Shown here one piece after another: positions 36,231-44,668 of a stretch of DNA of 64,000 nt. Position 1 is the stretch's first letter; each line of letters opens with the position of its first letter. The stretch lies in NCBI RefSeq assembly GCF_900111175.1, contig NZ_FOGI01000013.1, positions 184,356 through 248,355 of the forward strand, given 5' to 3'. The notes under the pieces were generated by a model, which did not search any database, was not told the DNA's origin, and saw only the letters and a list, made by a program, of their open reading frames with translations. A program made the translations under genes and the position numbers. This DNA comes from Actinokineospora terrae. GTDB taxonomy: Bacteria; Actinomycetota; Actinomycetes; Mycobacteriales; Pseudonocardiaceae.

Positions 36231-36357
36231 CCCCTCGGACGCCGGTTGTGGAGCCGGGGCGGGTGATCATCAGGACTACGACGGTGGCCCAGAGGAGTTG
36301 AAGAGGCCGGTGGTCATGGTCAGGCGGGTGGTGGCCTTGCGGGTGGCTTCCACGGTG

Positions 36358-36999
36358 TCAGAGGTCGGTGATGAGGCGCGCGCAGCGGCGGCAGGATCGG
36401 GCGGAGCCCGCGACGAGGGCGTGTGAGGCGGCGGCGAGAACGCAGGCGAATGTCAGCAGGACCCAGTCCGTGCCCAGGGCCGCGGACAAGGCGAGGGCGA
36501 GAGTCGCGATGGCCATGGACATGCTCGCGGCGGTGCCCGCCCAGGCGATCGTGAGCGGCAGCCGGTCCGGAGTCGGGAACCACCGGGCGAGGGTTCCGGT
36601 GGCGGCCAGCGTCACCGCGGCGAGCACGGCCGCGACAGCCGACACGACGGCAAGGTGTTGGGCGGCGCGCGGGAGGTGCCAGAACGAGTCATCGGCTCGT
36701 TGGAGCAAGGTCCAGCAGACGATCACGAACGGGACGGTGCGCGCGACGGCCCGAGCGGTGTGCCTGGCCTGCGCGATCGTCAGTTCCCGTTGCCAGCTCC
36801 CGATGAGCTCGGCCGCGGTCCCGAACCCACGCACGGCCTGCTCGGCGGCGTGCTCGTACGACAGACCCGCCCGCGTGCGTTCGGACACCGCGTCGGTGAG
36901 ATCACCGCGGGCCTCGGCCACCATGCGCGCCTTGGTCCGCTTCGGGCCGTGCAGTGCGGCGGCCAAGGAGGAGAGGTAGTCCTCGACGGGATCGCTCAT
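36358..36999 (-). CDS. Membrane protein with permease-prefix-like N-terminus
   Basis: 213 residues. The N-terminal 65 residues (PVEDYLSSLAAALHGPKRTKARMVAEARGDLTDAVSERTRAGLSYEHAAEQAVRGFG) match the helical permease prefix domain found beside PadR regulators. Four membrane helices and a short basic tail follow. It overlaps the PadR gene by 4 bp (ATGA), so it is a regulator-coupled membrane protein; the prefix domain probably contacts the regulator. Confidence 0.82.
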   Translation of the reverse strand: MSDPVEDYLSSLAAALHGPKRTKARMVAEARGDLTDAVSERTRAGLSYEHAAEQAVRGFGTAAELIGSWQRELTIAQARHTARAVARTVPFVIVCWTLLQRADDSFWHLPRAAQHLAVVSAVAAVLAAVTLAATGTLARWFPTPDRLPLTIAWAGTAASMSMAIATLALALSAALGTDWVLLTFACVLAAASHALVAGSARSCRRCARLITDL

Positions 37000-37337
37000 G
37001 TGGCGGTCTCGGGCGGCGGGACGGGGTTGAGCACCGACCCGATGGCGGCCGTGAACTCCTGCCACGCCGTCCGCTCGTTCGCCAGCGTCCGCCGTCCGGC
37101 GTCGGTGAGGTCGTAGCACCGCCGGTGCCGTTCGCCCGAGGACTGCGTGGTGCTGTGCAGCAACCCGACCCGTTCCAGCCGGTTGAGCGCGGGGTAGATC
37201 GTGCCCGTGCGCAGTTCGAGCGCGCCCCCGCTGCGCTGCTGGACGGCGGTGATGATCGCGTAGCCGTGCAGCGGACCCTGTTCGAGCACGGCCAGCAGCA
37301 ATCCGTCCAGGTGACCGCGCACCGCATCCTGTCTCAC
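36996..37337 (-). CDS. PadR-family transcriptional regulator
   Basis: 113 residues from GTG 37337: GHLDGLLLAVLEQGPLHGYAIITAVQQRSGGALELRTGTIYPALNRLERVGLL, the PadR winged helix, with the wing RHRRCYDLTDAGRRTL. It most likely represses its own two-gene operon. The intergenic region upstream (37338-37448) is shared with the divergent ATPase gene. Confidence 0.92.
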   Translation of the reverse strand: MRQDAVRGHLDGLLLAVLEQGPLHGYAIITAVQQRSGGALELRTGTIYPALNRLERVGLLHSTTQSSGERHRRCYDLTDAGRRTLANERTAWQEFTAAIGSVLNPVPPPETAT

Positions 37338-37448
37338 GACGAGCCAGGCTACGCCACAAGCGTTGTCGCCCTACCTATTGGAAGACAACGTGTCAGGCCG
37401 GTCGTGCTGTCATCGGCCTGATCGGGCCGCCTACACTTCTGGGGTGCG

Positions 37449-38888
37449 GTGGTACAGGTGACCTGGAACGCGGTCTTCGGGCTGCTCGCACTCTTCTTCG
37501 CGCCGATCGGGTTCTACGCCTCGGGGTGGTTCGGATCGAGGCTGGTGCGCAGGCTGCGGGTTCGGCGGGTGAGTGCGCGCCGGGAGCGGCAGCGGTTGGA
37601 GCGGGTGCGGGCGGACGGCGACAAGCGACCGGTGTCGTCGTTGTCCGAGCGGTCGCGACTGCCGGTGGACCTGAGCGCCATCCGCGATTCCCCGTACGTG
37701 TACCTGACCGACCTCCGGATCACCGACCTGCGCTGCTTCCGCGAGGCACGGCTGTCGCTGCGCTTCCCCGGCGAGTTCGCCACACCCGACGACGCACCGC
37801 TCGTGCCCAACGTCAACCTGCTGATCGGCGACAACGGCACCGGCAAGTCCACGGTGCTGCGCGCGGCGGCGATGGTGGCGCTCGGGCCGGTGCTCGACAG
37901 CTCGGGGTTCGTGCCGTACCGGTTGGTCCGCGAAGAGCGGGACACCGCGCTGGTGGAGGGCAGGCTCGCGTTCGGCGGTGTGGGCGGGTCGGAGCCGCTG
38001 GCCTGCGATGTGCGGATGCGCCGCCGCGGCGACTTCGAGGTCGTGGAGACCGACACCCGCGGGCCGTACTGGGACGACCTGTTCGACGAGTCGTCGCCGT
38101 CGTTCTTCGTCGCCGGGTACGGGGTCAACCGGCGCACCGCCGAGGACGCGCGGTCGGACCCCAGCCAGGAGCGGGGCAGGCGGCGGCGGCGGTTCCAGCG
38201 GGTGTCGAGCCTGTTCGACGAGACCGTGTCGCTGGTGCCCTTCGGCGCCTGGCTGCCCACCGTCAGCGCCGAGCGCAGGCGGGAGGTCGCCGAGGTCCTG
38301 CGGCGCGCGCTGCCCGACGACGTCCGGTTCGACGACGACTTCGACGGCGAGGACGCGGTGTTCCGCCGCCGCGGCGTGCCGGTCCCGTTCCGCGCGCTGT
38401 CGGACGGCTACCGCTCGTACCTCGGCTGGCTCGGCGACCTGCTGTTCCACCTCAGCGCCGTGGCCCCCGCGCACGTCCCGCTGGGCAGCATGGGCGGCAT
38501 CGTGCTGGTCGACGAGATCGACCTGCTGCTGCACCCCGAGTGGCAGCGCAAGGTGGTGCTCGACGTGGCGGTGATGTTCCCGAACATCCAGTTCATCCTC
38601 ACCACGCACAGCCCGATCGTCACCGGCACCCTGCAGGCCCGCAACATCCTGCTCGCCCGCGACGACCCGGACGAGTCGGTGTCGCGGCTGAGCGGGGTGC
38701 GCGCGGAGGTGCACGGCCTCAACGCCGAGCAGGTGCTGCTCAGTTCCTATTTCAGCCTCGACACCACGCGCGCCCCCGACGTGGCCGACGACCTGACCGA
38801 GTTGGCCAGGAAGGCCGTGCGCGGCGACGACGCGGCCCGGCGCCGCTACCTGGCGGTCCTGGTCGACGGCGCCACCGGGAGCCGCTGA
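37449..38888 (+). CDS. Membrane-anchored AAA ATPase of a Septu-like defence pair (PtuA-like)
   Basis: 479 residues. Residues 6-30 form a membrane helix (NAVFGLLALFFAPIGFYASGWFG) followed by a basic linker. The ATPase core starts near residue 80 (YLTDLRITDLRCFREARLSL) with Walker A GDNGTGKST (about 127-135), Walker B GGIVLVDEIDLLLHPEW and the H-loop LTTHSPIV, an SMC/OLD-like ABC ATPase. The HNH gene starts 3 bp downstream, and an ATPase + HNH pair is the layout of Septu (PtuA-PtuB) anti-phage systems. The membrane helix is not a usual PtuA feature. A possible -10 box (TACACT, 37432) precedes the GTG. Defence function is inferred from architecture. Confidence 0.8.
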   Translation: MVQVTWNAVFGLLALFFAPIGFYASGWFGSRLVRRLRVRRVSARRERQRLERVRADGDKRPVSSLSERSRLPVDLSAIRDSPYVYLTDLRITDLRCFREARLSLRFPGEFATPDDAPLVPNVNLLIGDNGTGKSTVLRAAAMVALGPVLDSSGFVPYRLVREERDTALVEGRLAFGGVGGSEPLACDVRMRRRGDFEVVETDTRGPYWDDLFDESSPSFFVAGYGVNRRTAEDARSDPSQERGRRRRRFQRVSSLFDETVSLVPFGAWLPTVSAERRREVAEVLRRALPDDVRFDDDFDGEDAVFRRRGVPVPFRALSDGYRSYLGWLGDLLFHLSAVAPAHVPLGSMGGIVLVDEIDLLLHPEWQRKVVLDVAVMFPNIQFILTTHSPIVTGTLQARNILLARDDPDESVSRLSGVRAEVHGLNAEQVLLSSYFSLDTTRAPDVADDLTELARKAVRGDDAARRRYLAVLVDGATGSR

Positions 38889-38890
38889 CG

Positions 38891-39718
38891 GTGATCAGGG
38901 TGTTGGCGGGCCGCGACCGGCTGCTGGCCTGGCTCGGCGCGGACGCGCAGGTGTGGCGCGGGAAGGCGAGCAAGGCGACCGACCTCAACCGCGCCAAGGG
39001 CAAGCACGTGTCCGGCGAGAGCCTGTGGTCGGCGCTGCGCCCGGGACTGACGCGGTTGCAGCACAACAAGTGCGCCTACTGCGAGAGCGAGCTCGAGGCG
39101 GACGGCGTGGAGTGGACGGTCGACCACCACCGCCCCAAGGGCCGGGTCCACAGCGGCACCAACCCCGCCGAGGACATCCATGACGTCGGAGGCGCGTCGC
39201 AGAACGGGTACTACCTGCTCGCCTACGAGCCGGACAACTTCATCGGGTCCTGCGGCACGTGCAACAAGTACAAGGACAACTACTTCCCGACCGCCGCCGC
39301 CCGGGCCCTGCACACCGGCGACCGGGCGGCGCTGCGCGCGGAACGCCCGTACCTGGTGGACCCGACCGACGAGCAGGACACCGATCCGGAGCGGCTGATC
39401 GACTGGCGCGGGACCTTCGCCGTCGCGGCGCCCGGCCTCGACGAGCACGGCGTGCGGCGCGCCGCGGAGACCATCCGGCTGCTCGGCCTCAACCGGGACA
39501 AGCTGCAGACCGATCGCGCGCTCGTGCTGATGGCGTTCTGGTACGCGTGGGAGAAGAACAAGACGGCGAACATGGACGCGCTGTGCGCTCCGGGAGTGCG
39601 TTACTCGGCGTGCACGCGGCGGTTCCGCCTGCTGTGCGAGACCGACCCCGCGGCGGCGGAAGAGGTGTTCGGCGAGGCGACCGAATTGGTGCTGGGGCGG
39701 GACAGGACGGCGGTATGA
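38891..39718 (+). CDS. HNH endonuclease of the Septu-like pair (PtuB-like)
   Basis: 275 residues, GTG 38891. The nuclease centre is KCAYCESEL ... TVDHHRPKGRV, followed by a YYLLAYEPDNFIGSCGTCNKYKDNYFP segment: two CxxC zinc pairs around a DHxRPK motif, the form seen in PtuB and related effector nucleases. The C-terminal 120 residues are helical. It should be a zinc HNH nuclease acting on DNA (or tRNA, as some relatives do) when released or activated by the upstream ATPase. Codon use and GC do not differ visibly from the neighbours. Confidence 0.85.
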   Translation: MIRVLAGRDRLLAWLGADAQVWRGKASKATDLNRAKGKHVSGESLWSALRPGLTRLQHNKCAYCESELEADGVEWTVDHHRPKGRVHSGTNPAEDIHDVGGASQNGYYLLAYEPDNFIGSCGTCNKYKDNYFPTAAARALHTGDRAALRAERPYLVDPTDEQDTDPERLIDWRGTFAVAAPGLDEHGVRRAAETIRLLGLNRDKLQTDRALVLMAFWYAWEKNKTANMDALCAPGVRYSACTRRFRLLCETDPAAAEEVFGEATELVLGRDRTAV

Positions 39719-39782
39719 TCCTGGGCGACTACTCGCTCCGGTGAGGCGGCGGTCGGGCTCCGGTCCGGCCGCCAATCAATGC

Positions 39783-41345
39783 CTACTCGGCGATCTGGGC
39801 GATGCCGGTCCGGAGGGTGCGGATCGTCACCTCGGGCGCCCGCCGCACCTGGTCGATATCGGTCGAGCGGTAGGTCAACTCCGCCCGCTTCCGCCAGAGC
39901 GCCCAGGTCAGGGTCAGGCACAGCCGCAGGGGTTTGTCGTCGGACACGAAATCCTCGACCCGGGTGCGCAGCGGTGAGTCGGCGGCCGTGCTGACCACGA
40001 TCCGCGGGGCGACCAGCGACTCACCTGCACGCGACCTGCGCACCAGCACACCGGGCGCGCCCGCCACGTCGACCAGGGTGAACCTCGTGGTCCGCAGGCT
40101 CAACTTCCGCAGCAGGACCAGCGGGGCGTCGCCGGGAACCGGCACGCGGACGGCGGACCAGAGCGCGCGGAGCCCGTCGCCTACCGCGACCAGCACCCAG
40201 AACGCCGCGGCGACCGCGAAGCTGTAGCCGAACACCAGGTAGAAGTCGAGGAAGCCGTGCTCGCGCGTGTAGTCCCTCGGCTCACCCGGCCAGAACCAGG
40301 CGGTGAGCACCGGGTAGAGCTTGGCCATCCCCAGCGACAGCAGCACACCGAGCACCGCTGTCCTGGTCGCGGCGGCCACCACCGAGCCTGCCTGCTCCGC
40401 TTCCGCCGCGGGTCGTCGGCGCCACGGTGAGCACCGCCGGACCAGGAAGCCGGTGGTGAGCACGATGATCACGCCGGGTAGCACCAGGAAGACCGGCACC
40501 CCCAAGGCCTGCAGGATGTCGGACTCGCCGAACACCTCCAGCGTGACCGGCATGGTCACCACCAGCGACACCGCCGTCTCGACCCGGCCTGGCTCCTGGG
40601 CGGAGATGTGGAACAGCGCGGGACGCGTGCCGGGGACAACCGCGCCCTCGGTGCCCAAGCGCACCGGCAGCGACATCGTCGACCGCGGCGCCAGGTCGAA
40701 CGCGCACGGCTGCCCGGCGGGGCGGTTCTCGTCCCACCTGGCCACCCGTCCGCCCGGGCAGGTCACCTCCAGCCAGGTGTGCGGCGGCGGGACCACCGAC
40801 AGCGCCGTCACCCGCACCGGCCCCTCCCGGTCGGTGCCGATCACCAGGGTCGCCGAGCCCGGCCGGTTCTCGTTGACCCGGTCGGGTCCCGCCTCGGCGG
40901 TGACGGTGACCGGCGGCGGGTTCGGCACGGCCTTCACCGTGGTGCCCGCCACCGCGGACGCCGCGCGGGAGTCGACCACGAAGGACAGCCCGACGTCCTG
41001 GCCGGACCCCTCGGACCGCCTGGTGACGGTGACCGCCTCGGTGCGGGACTGGCCGGGCGCCAACTCGAACGGCGCCACCGGCGAGGTGATCACCGAGTCC
41101 TCGGCGGCCACGGCCTTGACCGTGACCGGCACGCGCTTGTCGGTGGTGTTCGCCAGCGACACCAGCACGACGGCCGACCGTCCCGGCGCGAGCGCGATCT
41201 GGGCGGGGGCGATCGACACCGTCACCGGCGCCTCCGCAGCCATGACCGGTGCGCCGAGCGACAACAGCCAGGCCACCGCGAACACGCGGGCGAGCGCCCT
41301 CGGCAACCCCACACGCACCCCTCTCGCTCCGTCCACAAGACTCAT
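39783..41345 (-). CDS. Secreted/membrane-anchored protein with beta domains, unknown
   Basis: 520 residues from ATG 41345; GTG 41336 has better spacing from GGGAG. Signal peptide (VFAVAWLLSLGAPVMAAE), then about 230 residues of immunoglobulin-like beta structure (VTVSIAPAQIALAPGRSAVVLVSLANTTDKRVPVTV, resembling the COG1470/NEW3-type region of alpha-galactosidase-associated domains), a membrane helix near residue 275, two more near 325 and 370, and a C-terminal cytosolic beta domain. No enzyme motif. Divergent from the gene at 41433 with a large inverted repeat between them. Confidence 0.65.
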   Translation of the reverse strand: MSLVDGARGVRVGLPRALARVFAVAWLLSLGAPVMAAEAPVTVSIAPAQIALAPGRSAVVLVSLANTTDKRVPVTVKAVAAEDSVITSPVAPFELAPGQSRTEAVTVTRRSEGSGQDVGLSFVVDSRAASAVAGTTVKAVPNPPPVTVTAEAGPDRVNENRPGSATLVIGTDREGPVRVTALSVVPPPHTWLEVTCPGGRVARWDENRPAGQPCAFDLAPRSTMSLPVRLGTEGAVVPGTRPALFHISAQEPGRVETAVSLVVTMPVTLEVFGESDILQALGVPVFLVLPGVIIVLTTGFLVRRCSPWRRRPAAEAEQAGSVVAAATRTAVLGVLLSLGMAKLYPVLTAWFWPGEPRDYTREHGFLDFYLVFGYSFAVAAAFWVLVAVGDGLRALWSAVRVPVPGDAPLVLLRKLSLRTTRFTLVDVAGAPGVLVRRSRAGESLVAPRIVVSTAADSPLRTRVEDFVSDDKPLRLCLTLTWALWRKRAELTYRSTDIDQVRRAPEVTIRTLRTGIAQIAE

Positions 41346-41352
41346 CTCCCGT

Positions 41353-41396
41353 GGCCGGTGATCCGCTACACCCGTCGGTGTAGCGGATCACCGGCC
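41353..41396. promoter_or_regulatory. 20-bp perfect inverted repeat between divergent genes
   Basis: Arms 41353-41372 and 41377-41396 are exact reverse complements (GGCCGGTGATCCGCTACACC and its complement) with a 4-base loop. It starts 8 bp upstream of one start codon (41345, minus) and ends 36 bp before the other (41433, plus). In either transcript it would be a very stable hairpin in the 5' leader; as DNA it is an ideal shared operator. A terminator role is unlikely because no gene ends here. Confidence 0.75.
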
Positions 41397-41432
41397 GGGA
41401 CAGATGTGTTCGGGTAGTCGAAGAGGAGTCAG

Positions 41433-42482
41433 ATGGCCGTCATCCGCAGCGCGGTGTTCACGATCACCTGGACGACCCAGTACCCCGACCTGCTCGCCGA
41501 CGGCGCGCTGGGCGGGCTGACGACCCGGTCGCGGCACGAGCAGGTGTACCGGTCGTACCGGCCCGAGCTGATCATGCCGTGGGAGCCGGACGCGGAACCG
41601 GCCACGTGGAGCCGGTTCTGGTCGGCCTACCTGGGCAAGCCGGGCGTGATGCGCAAACCGAACGCGGACATCGTGTTCCAGCGGGTCGTGCCGTTCCGGC
41701 TCGGGGAGTTGCCGTCGCTGCACGGCCCGGAGGGCACCACGGCCACGGCCCGGGTCCTGCTGTACCCCGCCGCTATCGCGGTGACGCTTACCGTGCGGGT
41801 GGCCGGGTCCTGGCTGGTCACCGACCTGGCCGACGCCCTGTCCCGCCTCCGCGCGGCAGCCGTCTGGGGCATCGACGCGCCAGGACAGCTGACCCTGCGC
41901 GCGATCGCCACCCGCCTACGCGACGCCGCCGCGCCCCGCCTCACCACCGACGGCCGCGTCGTCGAGGCAGGCCCCACCTCCGCCCACACCGTCGCCGCCC
42001 CCCTGACCGCCACCGACGGCACCCCGGACGACCTGACCCCACCCTCGGACGGCGTGGGCCCGTGCATCGCGGGCCTGGCCTCCCTCGGCCCACCCGGCTC
42101 GTTCGACGCGGACCGATTCCTCGCTTCCAACACCGACACAAACCTGGCAGGCCGCCTCTACGCCCACGGCAGCGGCCTCACCATCTGGTCGCCGCGGCAG
42201 CTCTTCGACCAACCAGGCCCCGACCGCCTGCTCTGCCTGGTCCGCAACCAGACTGACTTATCGGTGCAGGTAGAGGCATTGCGCGGCATGGCCCAGTGGG
42301 CCGCGGACCAACTGGCAGAGGGCCCACCGCCGCCGGTGGAGATCCATCCCCTGCTACGCGCAACGGCGGCCCGGTTACGCGCCTTACGAGAAGGCAGACG
42401 CGACAGGACTTACCGCAGCAAGGTAGCGGCGCTACGGATCGACCCCTTGGCAGACGCCCTAGCCACCCTGGACGTCCTGTGA
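41433..42482 (+). CDS. Hypothetical protein, 349 residues
   Basis: ATG 41433 follows GAAGAGGAG, a strong ribosome-binding site. No signal peptide or membrane helix. The middle (about 180-215) is a low-complexity Thr/Pro/Asp linker between an N-terminal domain (VIRSAVFTITWTTQYPDLLADG) and a helical C-terminal part (DLSVQVEALRGMAQWAADQLAEG ... RATAARLRALREGRRDRTYRSKVAALRI). I do not recognise the family. It shares a divergent promoter region and the inverted repeat with the secreted protein at 39.8-41.3 kb. Confidence 0.65.
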   Translation: MAVIRSAVFTITWTTQYPDLLADGALGGLTTRSRHEQVYRSYRPELIMPWEPDAEPATWSRFWSAYLGKPGVMRKPNADIVFQRVVPFRLGELPSLHGPEGTTATARVLLYPAAIAVTLTVRVAGSWLVTDLADALSRLRAAAVWGIDAPGQLTLRAIATRLRDAAAPRLTTDGRVVEAGPTSAHTVAAPLTATDGTPDDLTPPSDGVGPCIAGLASLGPPGSFDADRFLASNTDTNLAGRLYAHGSGLTIWSPRQLFDQPGPDRLLCLVRNQTDLSVQVEALRGMAQWAADQLAEGPPPPVEIHPLLRATAARLRALREGRRDRTYRSKVAALRIDPLADALATLDVL

Positions 42483-42848
42483 CTGCTCGACCCACCAGAC
42501 CCGCAAAGTTCCTCAGGCACCCGGTGCTCGGCTTGTTGCCGCACGGTGTCGACGAGGTACTTGAACACGACGTAGCCGCCGGCCTCGTGCAGCAGGGCGG
42601 CGGTGGCGTGCAAGACCTCGACGCCCCACTGGAAGGCGTCCTCAAGCGGCTCCGACCGCAACCGCCTGGCGGTATGCGGCGGCGATGTCCGCCCGCGCCC
42701 TCGGTGCGAGCAGCGGGTCACCGGCCCGAACCGCGCGCACAGCCTCGAAAGCCGCCCGGTGCACGCCTGGCAGCGTCGGGTCCACGACGTCGCGGACCTT
42801 CGGCAGCCGCTTGCCGTCCGTGCGAGGGCGAGTCAACACAGACCACAT
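42410..42848 (-). pseudogene. Frameshifted hypothetical gene
   Basis: Two minus-strand frames with good codon bias follow one another. Frame 1 from ATG 42848 encodes VLTRPRTDGKRLPKVRDVVD ... RADIAAAYRQA and stops at 42642. From about 42670 the coding signal continues in another frame as EPLEDAFQWGVEVLHATAAL then LHEAGGYVVFKYLVDTVRQQAEH. A single-base shift near 42665 would join them into one protein of about 125-145 residues. No family recognised. It overlaps the end of the convergent gene. Confidence 0.4.
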
Positions 42849-42956
42849 CGGTCGGTGCGCCCATTGTGGACAGATCGGGTCGCAGGGGTGAAAGAGCCGC
42901 GGCCCGGAGGTCGCGGCTCTTCGTCGCGGTACAGCGTGGAGTTGTCCGGCCGGTTG

Positions 42957-43751
42957 CTACGCCGCGAACAGTCGCCCGTAACCGGTGACGTCGCGCGGGG
43001 ACGTGCCCGCCGTGCGGAGGCTGTGCCAGAGGCAGGCCTGGTTCGACGTGATCACCGGCACGCCGAGGTCGGCCTCCAGCGCCGACACGGCGTCGGCGCA
43101 GCGGAAGCCGTTGCCCGCCAGCAGCACGCCATCGGCGGTCGACGGGAAGTCGGCGCGGACCTGGCGGTAGACGTCAGCGGGCCGGACCTCCCACTGGGCG
43201 CCCGCGTCCCACGTCTCCCAGGGCTTGAGGGTGTCCCAGCCGCGCCCCAGCCGGAAGCGCTGGATGTCGACCGGCGGGTGGCCCGCCTCGGTGAAGTACG
43301 ACTGCCCGACCTCGACGATCTCGTCCTTGAACCACGGCGGCACCACCACGTACGGCCGCGAGACACCCACGGCGGCCAAGGCGGCGGCCGACGACTGGGC
43401 GGCCGTCACCACCGGGATCCCACCCGCCGCGGCACTGGCCCGCGCCGCGAACGACACGTCGAACGCGGGCCCGCCGAACAGGCTCGACGTCGTGAAGCAC
43501 ACGCAGATGGCGTCCAACTGCATGCCGCCGAAGAACTCCAAGCCCCTGGCGACATCGGGGGAGGACGCCACCAGTTCCGCTGGGTCGTCGCCGTAGTCCG
43601 AGGTCCCCGGCTTGCGCGGCGACTCGAACCGCGCGGCCACGATCGACACTCCGGGGGGCGCCATCGACCAGAACTCGGACTCCGCCACCGGGTCCTTGTC
43701 GATCACCAGGACCCCGATGGCCGCGCGCCACCCCCACCGGTCGGACCGCAC
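42957..43751 (-). CDS. Maleate isomerase / Asp-Glu racemase superfamily enzyme
   Basis: 264 residues. A two-Cys active site is visible: the first Cys in AICVCFTTSSLFGG and the second in LLAGNGFRCADAV, as in maleate cis-trans isomerase, arylmalonate decarboxylase and Asp/Glu racemases. Other matches are DDPAELVASSPDVARGLEFF and GIPVVTAAQSSAAALAAVGVSRP. It is the last gene of an eight-gene minus-strand operon, 1 bp after the exporter gene (GTG 43751, AGGA upstream). It could racemise or isomerise a diacid-like intermediate of that pathway; the substrate is unknown. Confidence 0.85.
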   Translation of the reverse strand: MRSDRWGWRAAIGVLVIDKDPVAESEFWSMAPPGVSIVAARFESPRKPGTSDYGDDPAELVASSPDVARGLEFFGGMQLDAICVCFTTSSLFGGPAFDVSFAARASAAAGGIPVVTAAQSSAAALAAVGVSRPYVVVPPWFKDEIVEVGQSYFTEAGHPPVDIQRFRLGRGWDTLKPWETWDAGAQWEVRPADVYRQVRADFPSTADGVLLAGNGFRCADAVSALEADLGVPVITSNQACLWHSLRTAGTSPRDVTGYGRLFAA

Positions 43752-43752
43752 G

Positions 43753-44643
43753 TCAGGTCCTGGCCGGGGCCAGCGCGGGCACCCGGTTCTCGGCGAAGGC
43801 GAGCGCCGCCAGCACGATCACCGTGCCGACGACCATGTTCCAGCTGATGGACTCGCCCAGGGTGATCAGGCTGACCAGGACCGCGGTGATCGGGACCAGG
43901 TAGTTCACCGCCGAGGCGTTGGCCGCGCCGAGGTCGCCGATCAGCCGGAAGTAGATCAGGTACGCCAGGCCGGTGCCGACGATGCCCAGCAGCAGGATGC
44001 TGATGATGACGCCGACCGAGAAGTGCGGGGCCTTCCAGGGGAAGAACGGGGTCACGATCGCCTGCAGCACCGTCGCGGTGATGACCTGCGTGGTCGCCGA
44101 CACCAGCGGCGGCACGCCCTTCGAGGCGAGCATCTTCTTCACGTACACCGTCTGCAGCGCGTAGCACAGCGCCGCGCCCAGCACCGCGAGCTGGCCCGCG
44201 AGCGACCCGGCCGAGGTCGACCACGGCCCGATGACCAGCACCACGCCGACGAAGCCGACCACGAAGCCGACCCCCTTGCGCCAGGTGACCTTCTCGGCGG
44301 GCAGCGCCGTGGTCACCGCGGCCAGGGTGAGCAGCGGGGTCGCGGCGATGAGCACGCCTGCCATCGCCGCGCTGGTGCGCTGCTCACCCCAGGCCAGCAG
44401 CAGGAACGGCACGACCATGCCGAGCAACGCCGTGACGACGGTGTGGCCCCACACCGCCGCGTTCCGTGGCAGCTTGCCCTTGGTGGCGGTCAGCACCGCG
44501 AACAGCACGACCGCGCCGAGCACGACCCGCCCCAGCACCAGCTGCGCCGGGGTCAGGCCGTCGACGGCGATCTTGATGAACGTGTAGCTGCTGCCCCAGA
44601 TGAAGGCCAACAGGATGAACAGGGCGACGTTGACTCGACTCAT
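43753..44643 (-). CDS. EamA/DMT-family exporter
   Basis: 296 residues with ten membrane helices and two EamA repeats (VNVALFILLAFIWGSSYTFIKI ... PAQLVLGRVVLGAVVLF; AGQLAVLGAALCYALQTVYVKKM). Members export amino acids and small metabolites. Located inside the carrier-protein operon (25 bp after the TrpB-like gene, 1 bp before the racemase-like gene), so it probably exports the operon's product or a toxic amino-acid intermediate. Confidence 0.92.
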   Translation of the reverse strand: MSRVNVALFILLAFIWGSSYTFIKIAVDGLTPAQLVLGRVVLGAVVLFAVLTATKGKLPRNAAVWGHTVVTALLGMVVPFLLLAWGEQRTSAAMAGVLIAATPLLTLAAVTTALPAEKVTWRKGVGFVVGFVGVVLVIGPWSTSAGSLAGQLAVLGAALCYALQTVYVKKMLASKGVPPLVSATTQVITATVLQAIVTPFFPWKAPHFSVGVIISILLLGIVGTGLAYLIYFRLIGDLGAANASAVNYLVPITAVLVSLITLGESISWNMVVGTVIVLAALAFAENRVPALAPART

Positions 44644-44668
44644 GAGCGTGCGGTGTCCCTAACGGGTG

